Positions 1-10,360 are shown, numbered from the stretch's first letter. The stretch is 64,000 nt of DNA from Cercophora sp. LCS_1 (GCA_036250225.1 JAPZLL010000024.1:124001-188000); one strand, 5' to 3'. Numbers and translations are program-made. Notes: generated by a model not told the origin, from the sequence alone.

Positions 1-2
1 GG

Positions 3-746
3 CTCGCGAGATGCCGTTTCACCGCCCGGCCCATAATTGCGAATTCGGAAGAACCAGGGCAGGCCCGCGTCTCGGAAATCATCACCATCCCGGGGGCCTT
101 GGTGTTCGGTCCCTCTCTGCAGTTCAACGACTTGGGCCGGGACGCTAAATTTGACAGGTTCGTGGAGAAGGAGAAGCTACGAATGGAACTACCGACTCTT
201 TCTACGGACCTGCGCAACTTTCTGGACAAATACACAGTGCATCTCATTCCTGTCGACGAGCAGCACAACCAGGGGATCGGAATGTGGCAGGTGGATAGAA
301 GGAACCGGCCGCTCAAGGTACCGCGCAACCAATGCTGGGAGATTATGGGCAAGACGAATTTTCCCCAGCCCTTCAAAACCATCGCTACCAAGGTGGAAGC
401 AGACGAATTGGCGGATTGGCCTGTGGGGTTCAAAGTGACTGCCGGGTTGTTCCGCCGGCTCCGTCTTGAGTACCGTGACGGTGGACCCAAGCCGTTGGAA
501 CAGAAGCGTTGGTGGCGGTTGCTGAGGCCCCAAAACCTCCCTGCGGACCCGGCATACGGCAAGGCACCGGCGTCTAGAGGCACGGGAGGTCAGGGATCCG
601 TCGTGCGACTATTGATTGACAAGGGCACTTATGCCAGATTGGTTGACGACAAGGAGCGGACAGTTCTGCTCGAGACCGTCTCGGATAGGCGTAAATCCGC
701 TGCGAGGTTGCTGCTCTACTCGGACAGCACCGATGCTGTCTCATAG
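3..746 (+). CDS. C-terminal part of an unrecognised protein, cut by the window edge
   Basis: This frame is open from the first complete codon of the window to a TAG at 744-746, about 247 codons with no internal stop. The gene or exon therefore starts outside the window; there is no in-frame ATG near the left edge. The product is charged and soluble-looking, with tryptophans in short blocks (for example WWRLLRPQNLP) and no membrane segment or recognisable motif. Its base composition resembles that of the neighbouring RNase H-like gene. I do not recognise a family. It could also be a long non-coding open frame in GC-rich DNA, so confidence is modest. Confidence 0.4.
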   Translation, partial: LARCRFTARPIIANSEEPGQARVSEIITIPGALVFGPSLQFNDLGRDAKFDRFVEKEKLRMELPTLSTDLRNFLDKYTVHLIPVDEQHNQGIGMWQVDRRNRPLKVPRNQCWEIMGKTNFPQPFKTIATKVEADELADWPVGFKVTAGLFRRLRLEYRDGGPKPLEQKRWWRLLRPQNLPADPAYGKAPASRGTGGQGSVVRLLIDKGTYARLVDDKERTVLLETVSDRRKSAARLLLYSDSTDAVS

Positions 747-1600
747 GCATGTGTGTGGACAGACGGGGGGCCAATACTTTGCCGATGTATAGCTACGAGG
801 GTATCGAGAAAATGGAAGAGGCACAAATCCTTTTCTTAGAGTTTACAAAGGGAGTAGTAGTTACCTGGGAACCGAAGTACGTAGTCTACAAATGCGAGGC
901 TGTCTCAGAGCTGATGCATGTACATTGAGTCCGGGGGTCTTATGGTTCTGACTGGGTTGTTCTGAGCGGTTATAAACCTGGATTTGAGCAACTGATGGAA
1001 AGGAGACATACCCACTTGCCCTTGACTCTGCCGATACACGGCGATCGTGCTGCTGCCTTGGCCAGACTCGGTGGTGCACGGAGGATCTAAGGGAGAAAAT
1101 GTCGTCAGTAGCCTACTGACCAGCGCAGTCCTGCACTTCATGGCGCTGTTCTCGGGAAAATCGACCTGTCCGGGCAGTATATCAGGGTGCTGCAACAAGC
1201 TACAATCTGACCAAGTCAGACAAGAACGGCCTATTGGAACTGCTTACGAGACCGTGACCGAGTGTGCCGCGGTGGACGTTAGATGCCGCAGCAGCGACTC
1301 ACAGTGGAGAAGAATCAGTCATAATCCTGAGCAGCGCGCGCTGCCTCGATTTCATCCCATCAACTGAGCTCAAGGTGGGGCACCCAGGAAACACAGCGAA
1401 CTATTCCAACCGCAACAACAAACCTGCTACCGCAAAAATTGTCCTGCTTTCTCTCCTCGGCATCGCGAAAGCTAGATCTCCAACCTCGCCTCTCCAGTGT
1501 CACGGCTGCCCTCTTTTCAGGTACGAAACTGCGAAAAGGTACGGGCCCAGATATCAGGTCTCAGCTTCTGCTAACCTAAGCGCCGCGGCCAGCCTTCACG
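747..1600. other. Intergenic, no supported gene
   Basis: Only short, mutually contradictory open frames are present. The last 200 bases before the RNase H-like gene at 1601 are pyrimidine-rich on the + strand (for example around 1441-1515), as is common for fungal 5' leaders. Confidence 0.5.
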
Positions 1601-2500
1601 ATGATGCGTAAGGACACTCGCGAAGATCGCGCGACTGACCGTAACCAATACCACAACGCGTCGCACAAGAAGAACCGAAACCGGCTCACGAACGTCAGCA
1701 CCATCCGACGGGACGCCAGACTGGCAGTGGAGGATGGCAACGCGGCGAGCAAGATGGTCACACTCTCCGACAATAACGAGCTCCCCAACCTCGTCTTCTA
1801 CACAGGCAGCTCGTACCGCAGCAACGAAGACCCAGGCGGCTTCGGAATTGTGTACAAAAGCCTCGACAGCCTGAAGTGCTGCGAGAAGGCCGTGGTGTGG
1901 TGCACCAAGGCGTACAACATCGACGACGCACATAGTGCTAACCACATGGAGCTTCTCGCGATGGCCGAGACGCTCGCTATTGCTAAGGAAACGCTGGGGA
2001 ACACGGTGGGCACCAGTACTCGAGTCTTCACCAGCAGCGGGGCGGTGCAAGACTGGATTTACCACCTCAAGTACCGAGGGGAAGTCAGCGAGAAGGACGA
2101 TCGTTTCCGCGCCATTGCCGGTCCCATCATGAGAAAGCTTGTCAAAATCTGTCGCAGTCTCGCCAAGGACAACAATCGGGTCGAGATCCATTATCTTCCG
2201 CGCGGCCAAGTATGGCCCCAAGCCGAGGCCGACCGCATCGCTGAGCTGGCGTGGCAGTTCCCCGACATGGCATCTGTGCCGAGAACAAAGACGACTCCTC
2301 GTGTCGACGTTGCCGTCCGTCTCTCTGCGAAGTTGCCCGACGAGAGAGTCATGGTTAGAGAGGGAGCGATCCCAACTGAGGAGACATCCGCTGGACCTGA
2401 TGTTGTCACACCACCGAAAAAACGGTCTACGTGGGTCTGGAAGAAGATTGGAAACCTGCCAGGTGCTTGGAGCCGCCTTAAGGACGGAAAGAAGGAGTGA
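1601..2500 (+). CDS. RNase H-like domain protein with degenerate active site
   Basis: A single-exon 299-aa protein from ATG at 1601. Residues about 60-225 align by eye with the RNase H fold of the two paralogs at 9527 and 11793: first strand (NLVFYTGSSY), the helix with ANHMELLAMAETL, a third strand (TRVFTSSGAV) and a final EIHYLPRG...AEADRIAE block. The paralogs carry catalytic Asp at the first and third motifs (FFVDGS/FFTDGS and FSDS/FCDA). Here these are FYTGSS and FTSS, so two of the four acidic metal ligands appear to be lost while the Glu and the last Asp remain. The fold is probably kept but hydrolase activity is doubtful. The C-terminal 70 residues are basic (TPPKKRSTWVWKK). There is no premature stop, unlike in the paralogs. 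Confidence 0.7.
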   Translation: MMRKDTREDRATDRNQYHNASHKKNRNRLTNVSTIRRDARLAVEDGNAASKMVTLSDNNELPNLVFYTGSSYRSNEDPGGFGIVYKSLDSLKCCEKAVVWCTKAYNIDDAHSANHMELLAMAETLAIAKETLGNTVGTSTRVFTSSGAVQDWIYHLKYRGEVSEKDDRFRAIAGPIMRKLVKICRSLAKDNNRVEIHYLPRGQVWPQAEADRIAELAWQFPDMASVPRTKTTPRVDVAVRLSAKLPDERVMVREGAIPTEETSAGPDVVTPPKKRSTWVWKKIGNLPGAWSRLKDGKKE

Positions 2501-3834
2501 GCGGTGGTCCGTGTGCACGAAGAAGGGAGGGTTTGACATGACAGGTTGATTGTGAGAAGGTCAGAGTATCCGGGCATGTTTGGATCATTTGGTCGGGGGG
2601 GAACCAGCAGTTTGTGTAAACCGGAGCGGTCACAAGGGTATCATGGTCAGGTTACAGGAGTACGCGTGGCTTGGAGTCTTTCGGGCTTGTGTTATGTAAT
2701 TTTTACCTACAATGCACAGATCTGCCTGATGATGCCATGGGTCTAACTTGACGGGACCCACGGGTTCTATCCTGCGTCTCATTGTGGCTTCAGCTTGCCA
2801 CATCCTGTTGACAATGCTCAACATCCCTTATGATCATAATATGTCCCAAGGGAGGTGTTCTCTATCTATTCACGTGTTAAAACCACCGCAGCGTTCAATT
2901 GTCTCAGTGACATCGCTGCCGCGATCTCAGCAACGTCACTGATCTCAGGTATGCCCAAGGCAAATAACTCCAGCTATGATGCTGAGGCTGAGAGCATACA
3001 ATCTCGATGACATGACTTTACCTCCTCCCACGGTGGTATCGGCGCGACGGCAAACTTGGTATGCCTCTGGGCTCGTGATCAGCGTCAGTAGCAGTGTTGC
3101 CAAGGGGCGAAATTGCTTTTATACGGGGCTGAGGCTTGTTTGTTTACAAAGTGGGTCGATCTCAGGGGTGTGTGTTCACCAGTCCCTCCTGGCACATCGG
3201 GCACAAGTACACCAACCCTTAAAAAGTTAGGATGATCTGGACTGTCTGGTGCCGCAAGAACCTCAATGGTGATGCAGCTCCCTGACATGTGTTCACGACT
3301 TTGAACAATACCGGTCACAATCTTGAGGCCCAAGAGCTGCCCGCCGCCACTGGCCCTATTCGGAAAGAGACCGAGTAACTGGCCCAAAATAGCCTGACAA
3401 CGGGATGCGAATGTGCTAAAGACGGATGGGCCATCGTAGTTCTGCCAAGAACGTCCCTCGAGATGTAGTATACTTAAACAATGGTGCTTACAAGACAACC
3501 TGGAACGCAACAAGATCGCCTAACGAGTGAATCTGCCAGAGAGTTTGACGATAGCGACAAGGTGATGAAGTTTTTCCATTCGAAATCTCGCTAAGGACTA
3601 CAAACTGTGTTGTAATGTTTTTGGAGGTGGGTACAAGCCTCGACCAACGCATTGCTCCCGTCATTGAGAAGCCCCCCATCTTGACCAAGGGGCACGATGG
3701 ATAAGATGCGGGGAGCCTTGGGATGGAATAAATGCAGCAGAATGATTGGATGGACAACGGCCGCGCGCACGAGTGGGGATCGCCGAGGCGGCCAACGGGA
3801 CTACTTGGTGCAGAATTTTGGCACCACTTTTCAA
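2501..3834. other. Intergenic, no supported gene
   Basis: There is no convincing coding frame. The last 40 bases (about 3795-3834) are the leader sequence shared with the other tRNA-Gln-like elements, including the TGGTGC...GCACCA hairpin. Confidence 0.5.
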
Positions 3835-3942
3835 GGTCCTATGGTGTAATGGGCAGCATTTCGGTACATTTGGCTCAGGAGAGGCCTTGCGAGGGCCCCT
3901 GAGACAAATGCTGAAGGTCCCAGTTCAATCCTGGGTGGGGTC
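3835..3942 (+). ncRNA. tRNA-Gln-like element, 108-nt class, copy 1
   Basis: The 5' end GGTCCTATGGTGTAATGG is the start expected of a eukaryotic tRNA-Gln, and TGGTGTAATGG fits the pol III A box. The 3' end folds as a perfect T arm (CCCAG, loop TTCAATC, CTGGG), containing a B box. It is followed by TGGGGTC, which pairs with the first seven bases using G-U wobbles. Between D and T arms, a 5-bp stem TTCGG/CTGAA is topped by a long hairpin (CATTTG/CAAATG, then CTCAGG/CCTGAG) instead of a 7-nt anticodon loop. A T-rich run follows at once (ttattttttt), like a pol III terminator. It differs from copies 2 and 3 by about one base in the 108 nt. Whether it is transcribed is not known from sequence. Confidence 0.6.
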
Positions 3943-4889
3943 TTATTTTTTTGCAATTTTTTTTCTCAAGATGGCTTTCCACCGCCTTAACTGACAATCA
4001 GATGCAGTCATTGTAAATGGATAGCTGAACGGGCAAGTAACAGGCGCTTTAGCGTTAGTGGAAGTTCCGTTCGGATGTACATGGAGGCTGGCCAGTCTTC
4101 CAGGAGTTCGCGGGAATGCCTGAATCACCTCACCTCACAAAGTGTGTCCCAGACCTACGATTCGCGTTGATGAGCCACTGCGATCCATTCCTGAAAGATT
4201 CTCTCCATGGCAACCACAGCCCGTACTACCTCCCAGTCCCTTGCCCTAAGAATCCCCCAACCACCCCCAGAAACCTCTCCATCTCCAGCCACGGAAAATG
4301 TGAGCTCCTTCCAAACTGCACCCATCGAGCCCTTGCCTGAACACCCATAAAGTATGGCCAAACACATTCATCCCCTGCCTCGTCAAAATACCCGTCAACC
4401 AACAGAACGCCGCCAGGAACCGTTCGCTCCGTGACCTTCCCTAACTCTTTGACGACACTGCAACCCTTCGTAATAGCCACCCCCTGGAAAGGACCGTAAT
4501 CGCACGCAAGCCGTCAATCTTGGAAGCTGGATGTGATTGGGTTCGGCTCTAGGCTCTTGGTATTTCGCCGCCTCCTCGACGCGGGACGGGGTTCTTGCGC
4601 GGGCCTACCCTTTCGGCCCATCAAACAGGCTCTCTTCAGGAATGGGCATGGGCTGTTGTTACCACCCACGAGAATCCCTAGGCTTTCGGGAGCGTCGTGC
4701 GAGAGGCGTCAGTCTCGACTGTCGCTGTTGATGATTGCGCAGCAAGCAACGGCAGGGCTCGCCACCGACTCTGCACTAAGTCGCCTGCAAATCCCAAACT
4801 GCTCAGCGCCACGGCGGCTTGTGTATGGAACAAAAGAGAGTCTTGTATTCTATTCCCATATTGTTCGTAAGACTATTCCTATTGTATCT
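3943..4889. other. Intergenic, no supported gene
   Basis: This stretch holds the T-rich tail of the preceding element (about 3943-3970) and short open frames on both strands that I cannot link to any family. Confidence 0.5.
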
Positions 4890-5300
4890 TTAGGCCTGAG
4901 ACCCGTCCTCATGCCTTTGTGCAGCCCGTTGGGTTCGCCTTCGTTGGGCCTCCCACTCCGTGAGACGGTCCTGGTAGATCAGACTCCATTTCTTCTCGGC
5001 TGGGTACAACAGCATCTGGTTGATCGCGTAGTCGGGGAGATTGTTCCAGCCTCGCTTCCGCATCACTTCGCCAAATAGGTCCTCGATGGCGCGGTTGTCG
5101 TCGGGTCGCTCCAATTGTAAGTCGGGCTCCCGCGATTCGGACATCTGCGCTATGTCAGTTAAAACTTTGCACTGCTCGGCGATCATCTCTGTGGGCTCAC
5201 CTTTGTCAGATATTGTGTATGAATGCTGTCGGCTTCCCCTGGCTGGCTGTCGACGGAACGGGTTTGGCTCAGCGGGCGGTGATGGTGTTTTGTGCCTGAG
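4890..5300 (-). pseudogene. Formin GTPase-binding-domain-like fragment
   Basis: On the minus strand, an exon at 5144-4890 encodes 84 residues ending in a stop. Its block NRAIEDLFGEVMRKRGWNNL, followed by AEKKWSLIYQDRLTEWEAQRRR, resembles the start of the Drf GTPase-binding domain of fungal SepA/Bni1-type formins. An intron at 5200-5145 (donor GTGAGC, branch AACTGAC, acceptor GCGCAG) joins it in frame to an upstream exon ending QYLTK at 5201. That exon stays open to at least 5300, but I find no in-frame ATG. A complete formin is about 1,700 aa with FH1 and FH2 domains, and neither is present here. This is best read as a transferred or duplicated gene fragment. A tiny expressed Rho-binding protein is possible but less likely. 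Confidence 0.5.
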
Positions 5301-5684
5301 GACCGTTTGGCGGGGCAGATTGGCAGCAGGGAGCAGGGAGCAGGGGTGCTAGCAGGGGCCGCGTCATGGGTTGGGCGGCAGCCTGCAATCTCGGGCTCAG
5401 CGACGATTGGAACGGCGCTATCCGCTTGCGCTGAGCCCCCGCCACAGCAGCTTGATGAAGCTAGCCTGCTGCCTCACCGGTCTTGGGGCGCCCGCGCCTG
5501 CTGGCGACCGCCTGGAAGGCAGCAGCAGCCGCATCGCGGGGTCGCCGGCTTGCGAACGGCGGCAACGTCCACATCGGTCTACATAACACCCCAGATTCCT
5601 CTTTTCCCGATTCCCAGCTAGACCACACAAGCTCCCAACAACGACTTTTGAACCGGGCGCTGATCATCTTGCGTCTTCTCAAAC
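5301..5684. other. Leader region of the F-box gene
   Basis: There is no coding frame I can support. The GC-rich tract (for example around 5450-5550) is followed by an A/C-rich stretch just before the ATG at 5685. Confidence 0.4.
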
Positions 5685-6740
5685 ATGGGCACTCCTCCGC
5701 GGACCAAGCGGCGACGGCTTATTGACCGTTTGACGGCGATGCTCCCATCCAGCAAAACGCTCTACCGCTGGATCAGATGGCGCACTGCTCTCCCCACAGG
5801 TGCTAGTACCAGCGAAAAGACTACGCTCTCGGCGCAACAGCAAGGACAGCTACCATCAGCATCAGAACCGCCAGCGCCACCACCGCTCCCACCAGTGTCT
5901 CGAAATGACCACCCCAAAGCGGACCCTGACGCGCCCGTCGCCCTCATGCTCCCAGGCATGGCCGAGCTGAATATTGGCGTGGTAAACCACCATGATCTGA
6001 CGACCACATGCCCAAGCGCCCCCAGCAATGCCACCGCCTTTGTCCATAAGCCCTCCAACCAACGGGACCTCCTCCTCACAAAGCTGCCGCTTGATACTCT
6101 CGTGTCAATCCTCGAGACACCACAACTTTCACTCTCCGACCTCCTAGCCTTGCGCAACACCTGTCGGACACTGCGACGTACCCTCCCTTACAGAACGATG
6201 GAGCAGAAGCTCTCGGTGCAAAACTACGCCGGGTGGCAGGTTGTCTTTGAGATGAACGGACACCGGTATCCGGGAACTACCTACGGGAACAGGCGACTGT
6301 GTGGACGGTGTGTTGTGCCAAAGATACGCGGACATCTGATAGAGGGGGCGGAGGTGCGCGAGTATCTCCTTCGACGTCATAACGGTAACGACGCCGCCGA
6401 TGGAGAGGCGCCCCCGAGTCCTGGAGGGGAGGATGCCGAGAAGATAGAGTGGCCCGAGGATCGTAGCATGTGTTTCCCGTGTTTGTGGACTGTACTGGCT
6501 GCCGCACCCGCATCTGGAGGAGAAGCAGGGCAGCAAACCAACATGGAGGGGCACCTGACGACGGTTTCCATGGCAGTCATCTCGAAGCAGGCTGGCATTT
6601 CAACCAAGGAGCGGTTTCGGATGCTGGACGGGACCATTCGAAAAATATGTGAGCGATGCGCGAGAGACATTCATGAGAACGCTGTGCCTTGTCCGCACTG
6701 CACTGACTTCTCGGAGTGGTGTAGGACAAGGCGTGGTTGA
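5685..6740 (+). CDS. F-box protein with Cys-rich C-terminus
   Basis: A single-exon 351-aa protein. Residues about 128-165 (KLPLDTLVSILETPQLSLSD, then LLALRNTCRTLRRTLP) fit the F-box, the Skp1-binding motif of SCF ubiquitin ligases. The N-terminal 100 residues are low-complexity and proline-rich. Downstream are paired cysteines (LCGRC near 205; CERC and CPHC near 325-340) that could bind zinc, in place of the WD40 or leucine-rich repeats of better-known F-box proteins. The start is the ATG at 5685, in a favourable AAAC context. Substrate and biological role cannot be inferred. Confidence 0.7.
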   Translation: MGTPPRTKRRRLIDRLTAMLPSSKTLYRWIRWRTALPTGASTSEKTTLSAQQQGQLPSASEPPAPPPLPPVSRNDHPKADPDAPVALMLPGMAELNIGVVNHHDLTTTCPSAPSNATAFVHKPSNQRDLLLTKLPLDTLVSILETPQLSLSDLLALRNTCRTLRRTLPYRTMEQKLSVQNYAGWQVVFEMNGHRYPGTTYGNRRLCGRCVVPKIRGHLIEGAEVREYLLRRHNGNDAADGEAPPSPGGEDAEKIEWPEDRSMCFPCLWTVLAAAPASGGEAGQQTNMEGHLTTVSMAVISKQAGISTKERFRMLDGTIRKICERCARDIHENAVPCPHCTDFSEWCRTRRG

Positions 6741-6852
6741 GTTAGCGTTACGTTTCTAGTGCTTCTTGGGTCTGTTGTTCAAAGCAGCTTCGCCCATCCT
6801 CAAAATCGTCTGCTCAGGTTTTAGAAATCGCGAGATCAATGTGCTTTTGCAG

Positions 6853-7105
6853 CCACTGTAATGCAGCAGCGTAGCTTCTAACGCGTAAACTACAAAAACG
6901 ATGACCCAAGTTCGCCCCCCAAAAAATGGCAAAAAATAAGACCCCACCCAGGATTGAACTGGGACCTTCAGCATTTGTCTCAGGGGCCCTCGCAAGGCCT
7001 CGCCTGAGCCAAATGTACCGAAATGCTGCCCATTACACCATAGGACCTTGAAAAGTGGTGCCAAAATTCTGCACCAAGTACCCACCCTGACCGGTGGTGC
7101 CCCGG
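6853..7105 (-). repeat. 253-bp repeat unit containing tRNA-Gln-like copy 2
   Basis: On the minus strand this segment matches 19055-19307 over 253 bases with few differences. It begins at CCGGGGCACCACC and ends at CATTACAGTGG. It comprises a 58-nt leader, the 108-nt tRNA-like core and about 87 nt of 3' sequence that includes the T-run and an A/T-rich tail. Sequence outside these limits differs between the two copies. I see no obvious target-site duplication. Confidence 0.75.
6940..7047 (-). ncRNA. tRNA-Gln-like element, 108-nt class, copy 2
   Basis: The acceptor, D, T and expanded anticodon arms are the same as in the copy at 3835, but on the minus strand. The terminal loop of the expanded arm is TTGCGAG closed by GGCC/GGCC. 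It sits between the F-box gene and the small secreted protein gene. Confidence 0.6.
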
Positions 7106-8017
7106 CAGCTGGCCGCACAAAGACAGCAGCCGTCTCCTGGAGCCTTTAAGTCTTCGGCCTCGGCATCATGAAGTTGTTTCGCTGGCTCGCATACCATGGA
7201 AGCACTGTAAGAACTTTACGTGCTTTATTTACCTAGGTTGGGGCCCGATCCACGGATGATACTGAGTCTGCCTAGTTCCTTGGATACCAACGCAATTACG
7301 TCGCCAGAGCATCCGCCACGCCGAACGCCTCGCATTGCGGAACCCCCATACGGACTTTGTCCAAGCGGTACCACCTGCAGACCACGTGGTCGTTGCCTCG
7401 GGGTGCTGGCGCTGCTGCTTGCTTGTACATTACAGAGTATCCTCCTCCGAAAAAGAGACACCTCCTCGTCCAGAGGTGGGTGACGTTGTTGCCATATGCC
7501 AGTTCAGTAAAGAATTACCACCAAATTACCATGCAATGTGACCATCACCAAAGTCACGCCGGAACTGCCCACTTTCAAGTACAAAACGAAAAGACACCAC
7601 TTTATCCAACATCTCTGCTCCTCGGACTGTCTCGCTGTTGATAGGCATGCACACTTGACGGCGACGAAAGATTACCCGTGACCTAACAGCCGGGCTCCAG
7701 TGACACAGAAATCATGAGCGACACAGCAACTTAGCCGGCGATGATATCATGGCTTGCCGAAACGGCGCCCTTCATCAATTGCTAACCGGGAAACAGACAA
7801 ACTGGCGCGTGAATATACCCGGATTGGGCTACTGCCCCATGAGGTCATTAATCTCTGACAATAAACGCCAATATCAACCCCGTGCTCATCAGTCCAAGAC
7901 AGGGAGCTTTCCAAGTATAAGAGCGACGATCGAACCCCTACTGACGGGCCGGGCTCGCTCAGATCACCGTCATCCCTGCCATCAATCACTACCTACCAGA
8001 CACCTTGATCGCTCAGC
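7106..8017. other. Intergenic, promoter side of the secreted-protein gene
   Basis: No coding frame is supported. The TATAAG at about 7916-7921, roughly 100 bases before the ATG at 8018, is a plausible TATA element for the small secreted protein. Confidence 0.4.
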
Positions 8018-8381
8018 ATGAAGACCGCGTTATCCCTCATCCTTCTCGCCCCTGGCATCCTCGCCGCTCCAGCATGGTGAGGCTCCCCTCCGACCCTTTC
8101 TATGAATCGCATTGGCTAATATGACGTAGGGACCCCTGGGTTGATCCCCTTCCCGCCCCCTGTGGACGCTCCATCCCGTCGGGTCGCTGCACGACTGAAG
8201 CGACATGCATTGACAAGGGAGGCTTCTACGTTGGTAGGGATTGCGACTTCTATGGTGGTGTTCAAGATATCGGGTGTTGTTATGACATCCCAAGCACTGG
8301 CGCAGGGCCAAACGCCAACACGGAGGTGAGTCTTGCGATGGAAACGTGAGCTTCTCTGACTGACGGGTACAGCTTAACTAG
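8018..8381 (+). CDS. Small secreted cysteine-rich protein
   Basis: A three-exon gene: 8018-8076, 8130-8325 and 8373-8381. The introns at 8077-8129 and 8326-8372 have GTGAGG and GTGAGT donors, branch-like GCTAAT and CTGAC, and TAG/CAG acceptors, and phases match. The 87-aa product begins with a signal peptide (MKTALSLILLAPGILA, cut near Ala17-Ala18). The mature peptide of about 70 residues has six cysteines: one near 31, then C-x8-C-x5-C-x12-C-x10-CC. Such short six-cysteine secreted peptides are typical of fungal effector-like or antimicrobial proteins, but I recognise no family. The gene is easy to miss because no exon is a long open frame. Its neighbours are tRNA-like repeats and RNase H-like genes, an accessory setting. 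Confidence 0.7.
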
Positions 8382-9526
8382 AAACATATGACGAAGGGCC
8401 CTCTGGGACCGGCCAGGGAGTATACGTAATGGATCAAGGGTGGATATGGCGATTGGTGGCCAAGGGAGACATTTCCTGTTCGTTTGAATTATAGCTAGTA
8501 CCAATTCCATGTCAATATTTGGTGAAGGAGAGGGAATGTCCATGCCGCGACCAGTCATTCACCAGGCCTAGCATGACTATGCCGTGCCCAATCCTCATGG
8601 GGGGATGGTTTGTGACTAGGGTGATGGCTTTGAAGTGGTGGCTGCAGCAAACATGGGAATTAGCATGGAGTCAGATCGTCACACTTGTCAGCCAGCCACG
8701 AGCATGCAGAGAAATCTTCTCGATATATATATACCATATATCCTGCCTGCCCTCACAAGTTTCAAAACTTGCCCGTTGTTATTATTATTGGCTGGACATA
8801 TATATTGCTTTCACTTATCTAAACCAAGCCACACCGAAACAAACCCTCCAGAACTGGCGTGAAATGAAGACAAGAAATGTCCAACTTGTCTTCTTTGTCG
8901 ATGGATCTACGGGCACAATGGGGGAAGGATGGCGTTAGTATTTGCTCATTCTTGCAAGTGCGAAGTTCCGGTGTGACTTTGGTGATTGTTTAATTTGGCA
9001 GTCATCTTCACCATCACGGGGAGATTTCGTCCCACCTCCATGACCTTTGCTGCCAGAGGTTCAGGGACAGACTTAACCATCAGGGAGGTTTTGCTTTTGG
9101 TCCGTGCGCAAACCAAAGCTCCCCGCTTTCTCGGTGTTGTTTTTAGGACCTGACTTTTTCACCACCAGCGCCCAAGAGTCTGCAACTTCGTGTCAAGCCA
9201 ATTCCCGCAACACCGGCAACACCGAATTCCCGCCAGGAATTCAGCGGAATTAAGTGTTGCAAAAGCGATGTAAGCTATGCCTTTTATATATATATTGGGA
9301 ATCCCAAAATCTTTGCCTCTCACCTGAGACGAGTCTGGAGTAGTCGCAGTCGCGATCTGGTTGTTGTCGACACACCATCTGGCCTGACGCGTTGCGGCCC
9401 ATGTGGGCTGCTTAGCCTAGTTGCCACCGGTTTAGATACTCTTCGATTGCATTCCACCAGAGTTTGGGAGGATGAGAATTCGTCCTATTCTGGCATTTGG
9501 CTAATAAGAGACTGACCGCAGAAACC
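8382..9526. other. Intergenic and probable promoter of the RNase H-like gene
   Basis: No coding frame is supported. AT-rich patches occur near 8720-8750 and a TATA tract lies at 9284-9295. The bases just before the ATG at 9527 (CTGACCGCAG) look like an intron 3' end, so a 5'-UTR intron is possible. Confidence 0.4.
9284..9295 (+). promoter_or_regulatory. TATA-like tract
   Basis: A run of alternating T and A about 235 bases before the ATG of the RNase H-like gene at 9527. It may be a TATA box if transcription starts shortly after it and a leader intron is removed. This rests on sequence only. Confidence 0.35.
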
Positions 9527-10360
9527 ATGGACGATAACGCCAACTCCCTGAAGAGGAACCGTGAGGCGCCGCATGCCGGTGATGAGGCGGGCAATGCCGA
9601 TCCCAGTCATGCACCGAAGCGTGTAAAGATCGACGCAACGCCGCCAGCACCGGCACCGCCTTCGCTGCCTCCGAACCCTCCGCCGCCTAGTCCCCCCCTG
9701 CCATCACCTCCGCAGGGGAACTTGCCCGCCAGCAGCAAGTTCCCAAATCTTTTCGTGATAACCGAAGAGCGCGCCGACGCCACCAAATTCGCCCGAGGAG
9801 CAGACGCCGAGCCGAGCTGGGAGTTCGGCAACACGAAAATGATATTTTTCGTGGACGGTTCGGTGAAGTCGACCACAGTTAACGGAGTTTCGGCCGACAA
9901 GGGTGGGTACGGTGTCATCTTCAAAGCCCGAGTTGAAAAGATCGTTGCTCGGAGCTTCCGTCTCGACAAAGTTTGTGCGAGTGTCACCCAACCCGAGCTT
10001 TTGGCAATCACCGAAGCTCTTGCCACTGGGGTGTGCCTTGCTGAACTTCAACACAACCTCCGAAACGTTTCCGGAAGTTTGATTCAAATCTTCAGTGATT
10101 CAAAGACATCGTTCAACCGTATCAGGAGGGCAATCAACGCCGATTACAAGGTGCGACAGATTGAGGGTATCCCAACAGAGTTGGAGGTCATCAATGAGAA
10201 CTCCTTCGTGGACGCCCACACCCGACCGATCATGGCCGAGATCTCGAAGCTGCTTTGTCGGGCCGCGAACACGAACGCCGTTTCACGAGTAGAATTGCGC
10301 TGGAACCCGAGGAATCAAACGGTGTCGCACAGTTTAGCGGACGGACTGGCCAAAACCTAG
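9527..10360 (+). CDS. RNase H-like domain protein, intact active site, ends at in-frame TAG
   Basis: From ATG 9527 to TAG at 10358-10360 this encodes 277 aa. The N-terminus has SLKRNRE and APKRVKID, a probable bipartite nuclear signal shared with the paralog at 11793. A proline-rich linker (about 40-65) follows, then an RNase H fold from about residue 100 to the stop. The four acidic positions expected of the DEDD active site are visible: Asp110 in FFVDGS, Glu in QPELLAITEAL, Asp in IFSDSK and Asp in SHSLADGLAKT. RNase H family enzymes cut the RNA strand of RNA-DNA hybrids; the true substrate here is unknown. The reading frame continues past the TAG for 123 further codons (next entry). The stop falls directly after the last catalytic block, so the shorter product could be a complete domain. 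Confidence 0.75.
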   Translation: MDDNANSLKRNREAPHAGDEAGNADPSHAPKRVKIDATPPAPAPPSLPPNPPPPSPPLPSPPQGNLPASSKFPNLFVITEERADATKFARGADAEPSWEFGNTKMIFFVDGSVKSTTVNGVSADKGGYGVIFKARVEKIVARSFRLDKVCASVTQPELLAITEALATGVCLAELQHNLRNVSGSLIQIFSDSKTSFNRIRRAINADYKVRQIEGIPTELEVINENSFVDAHTRPIMAEISKLLCRAANTNAVSRVELRWNPRNQTVSHSLADGLAKT

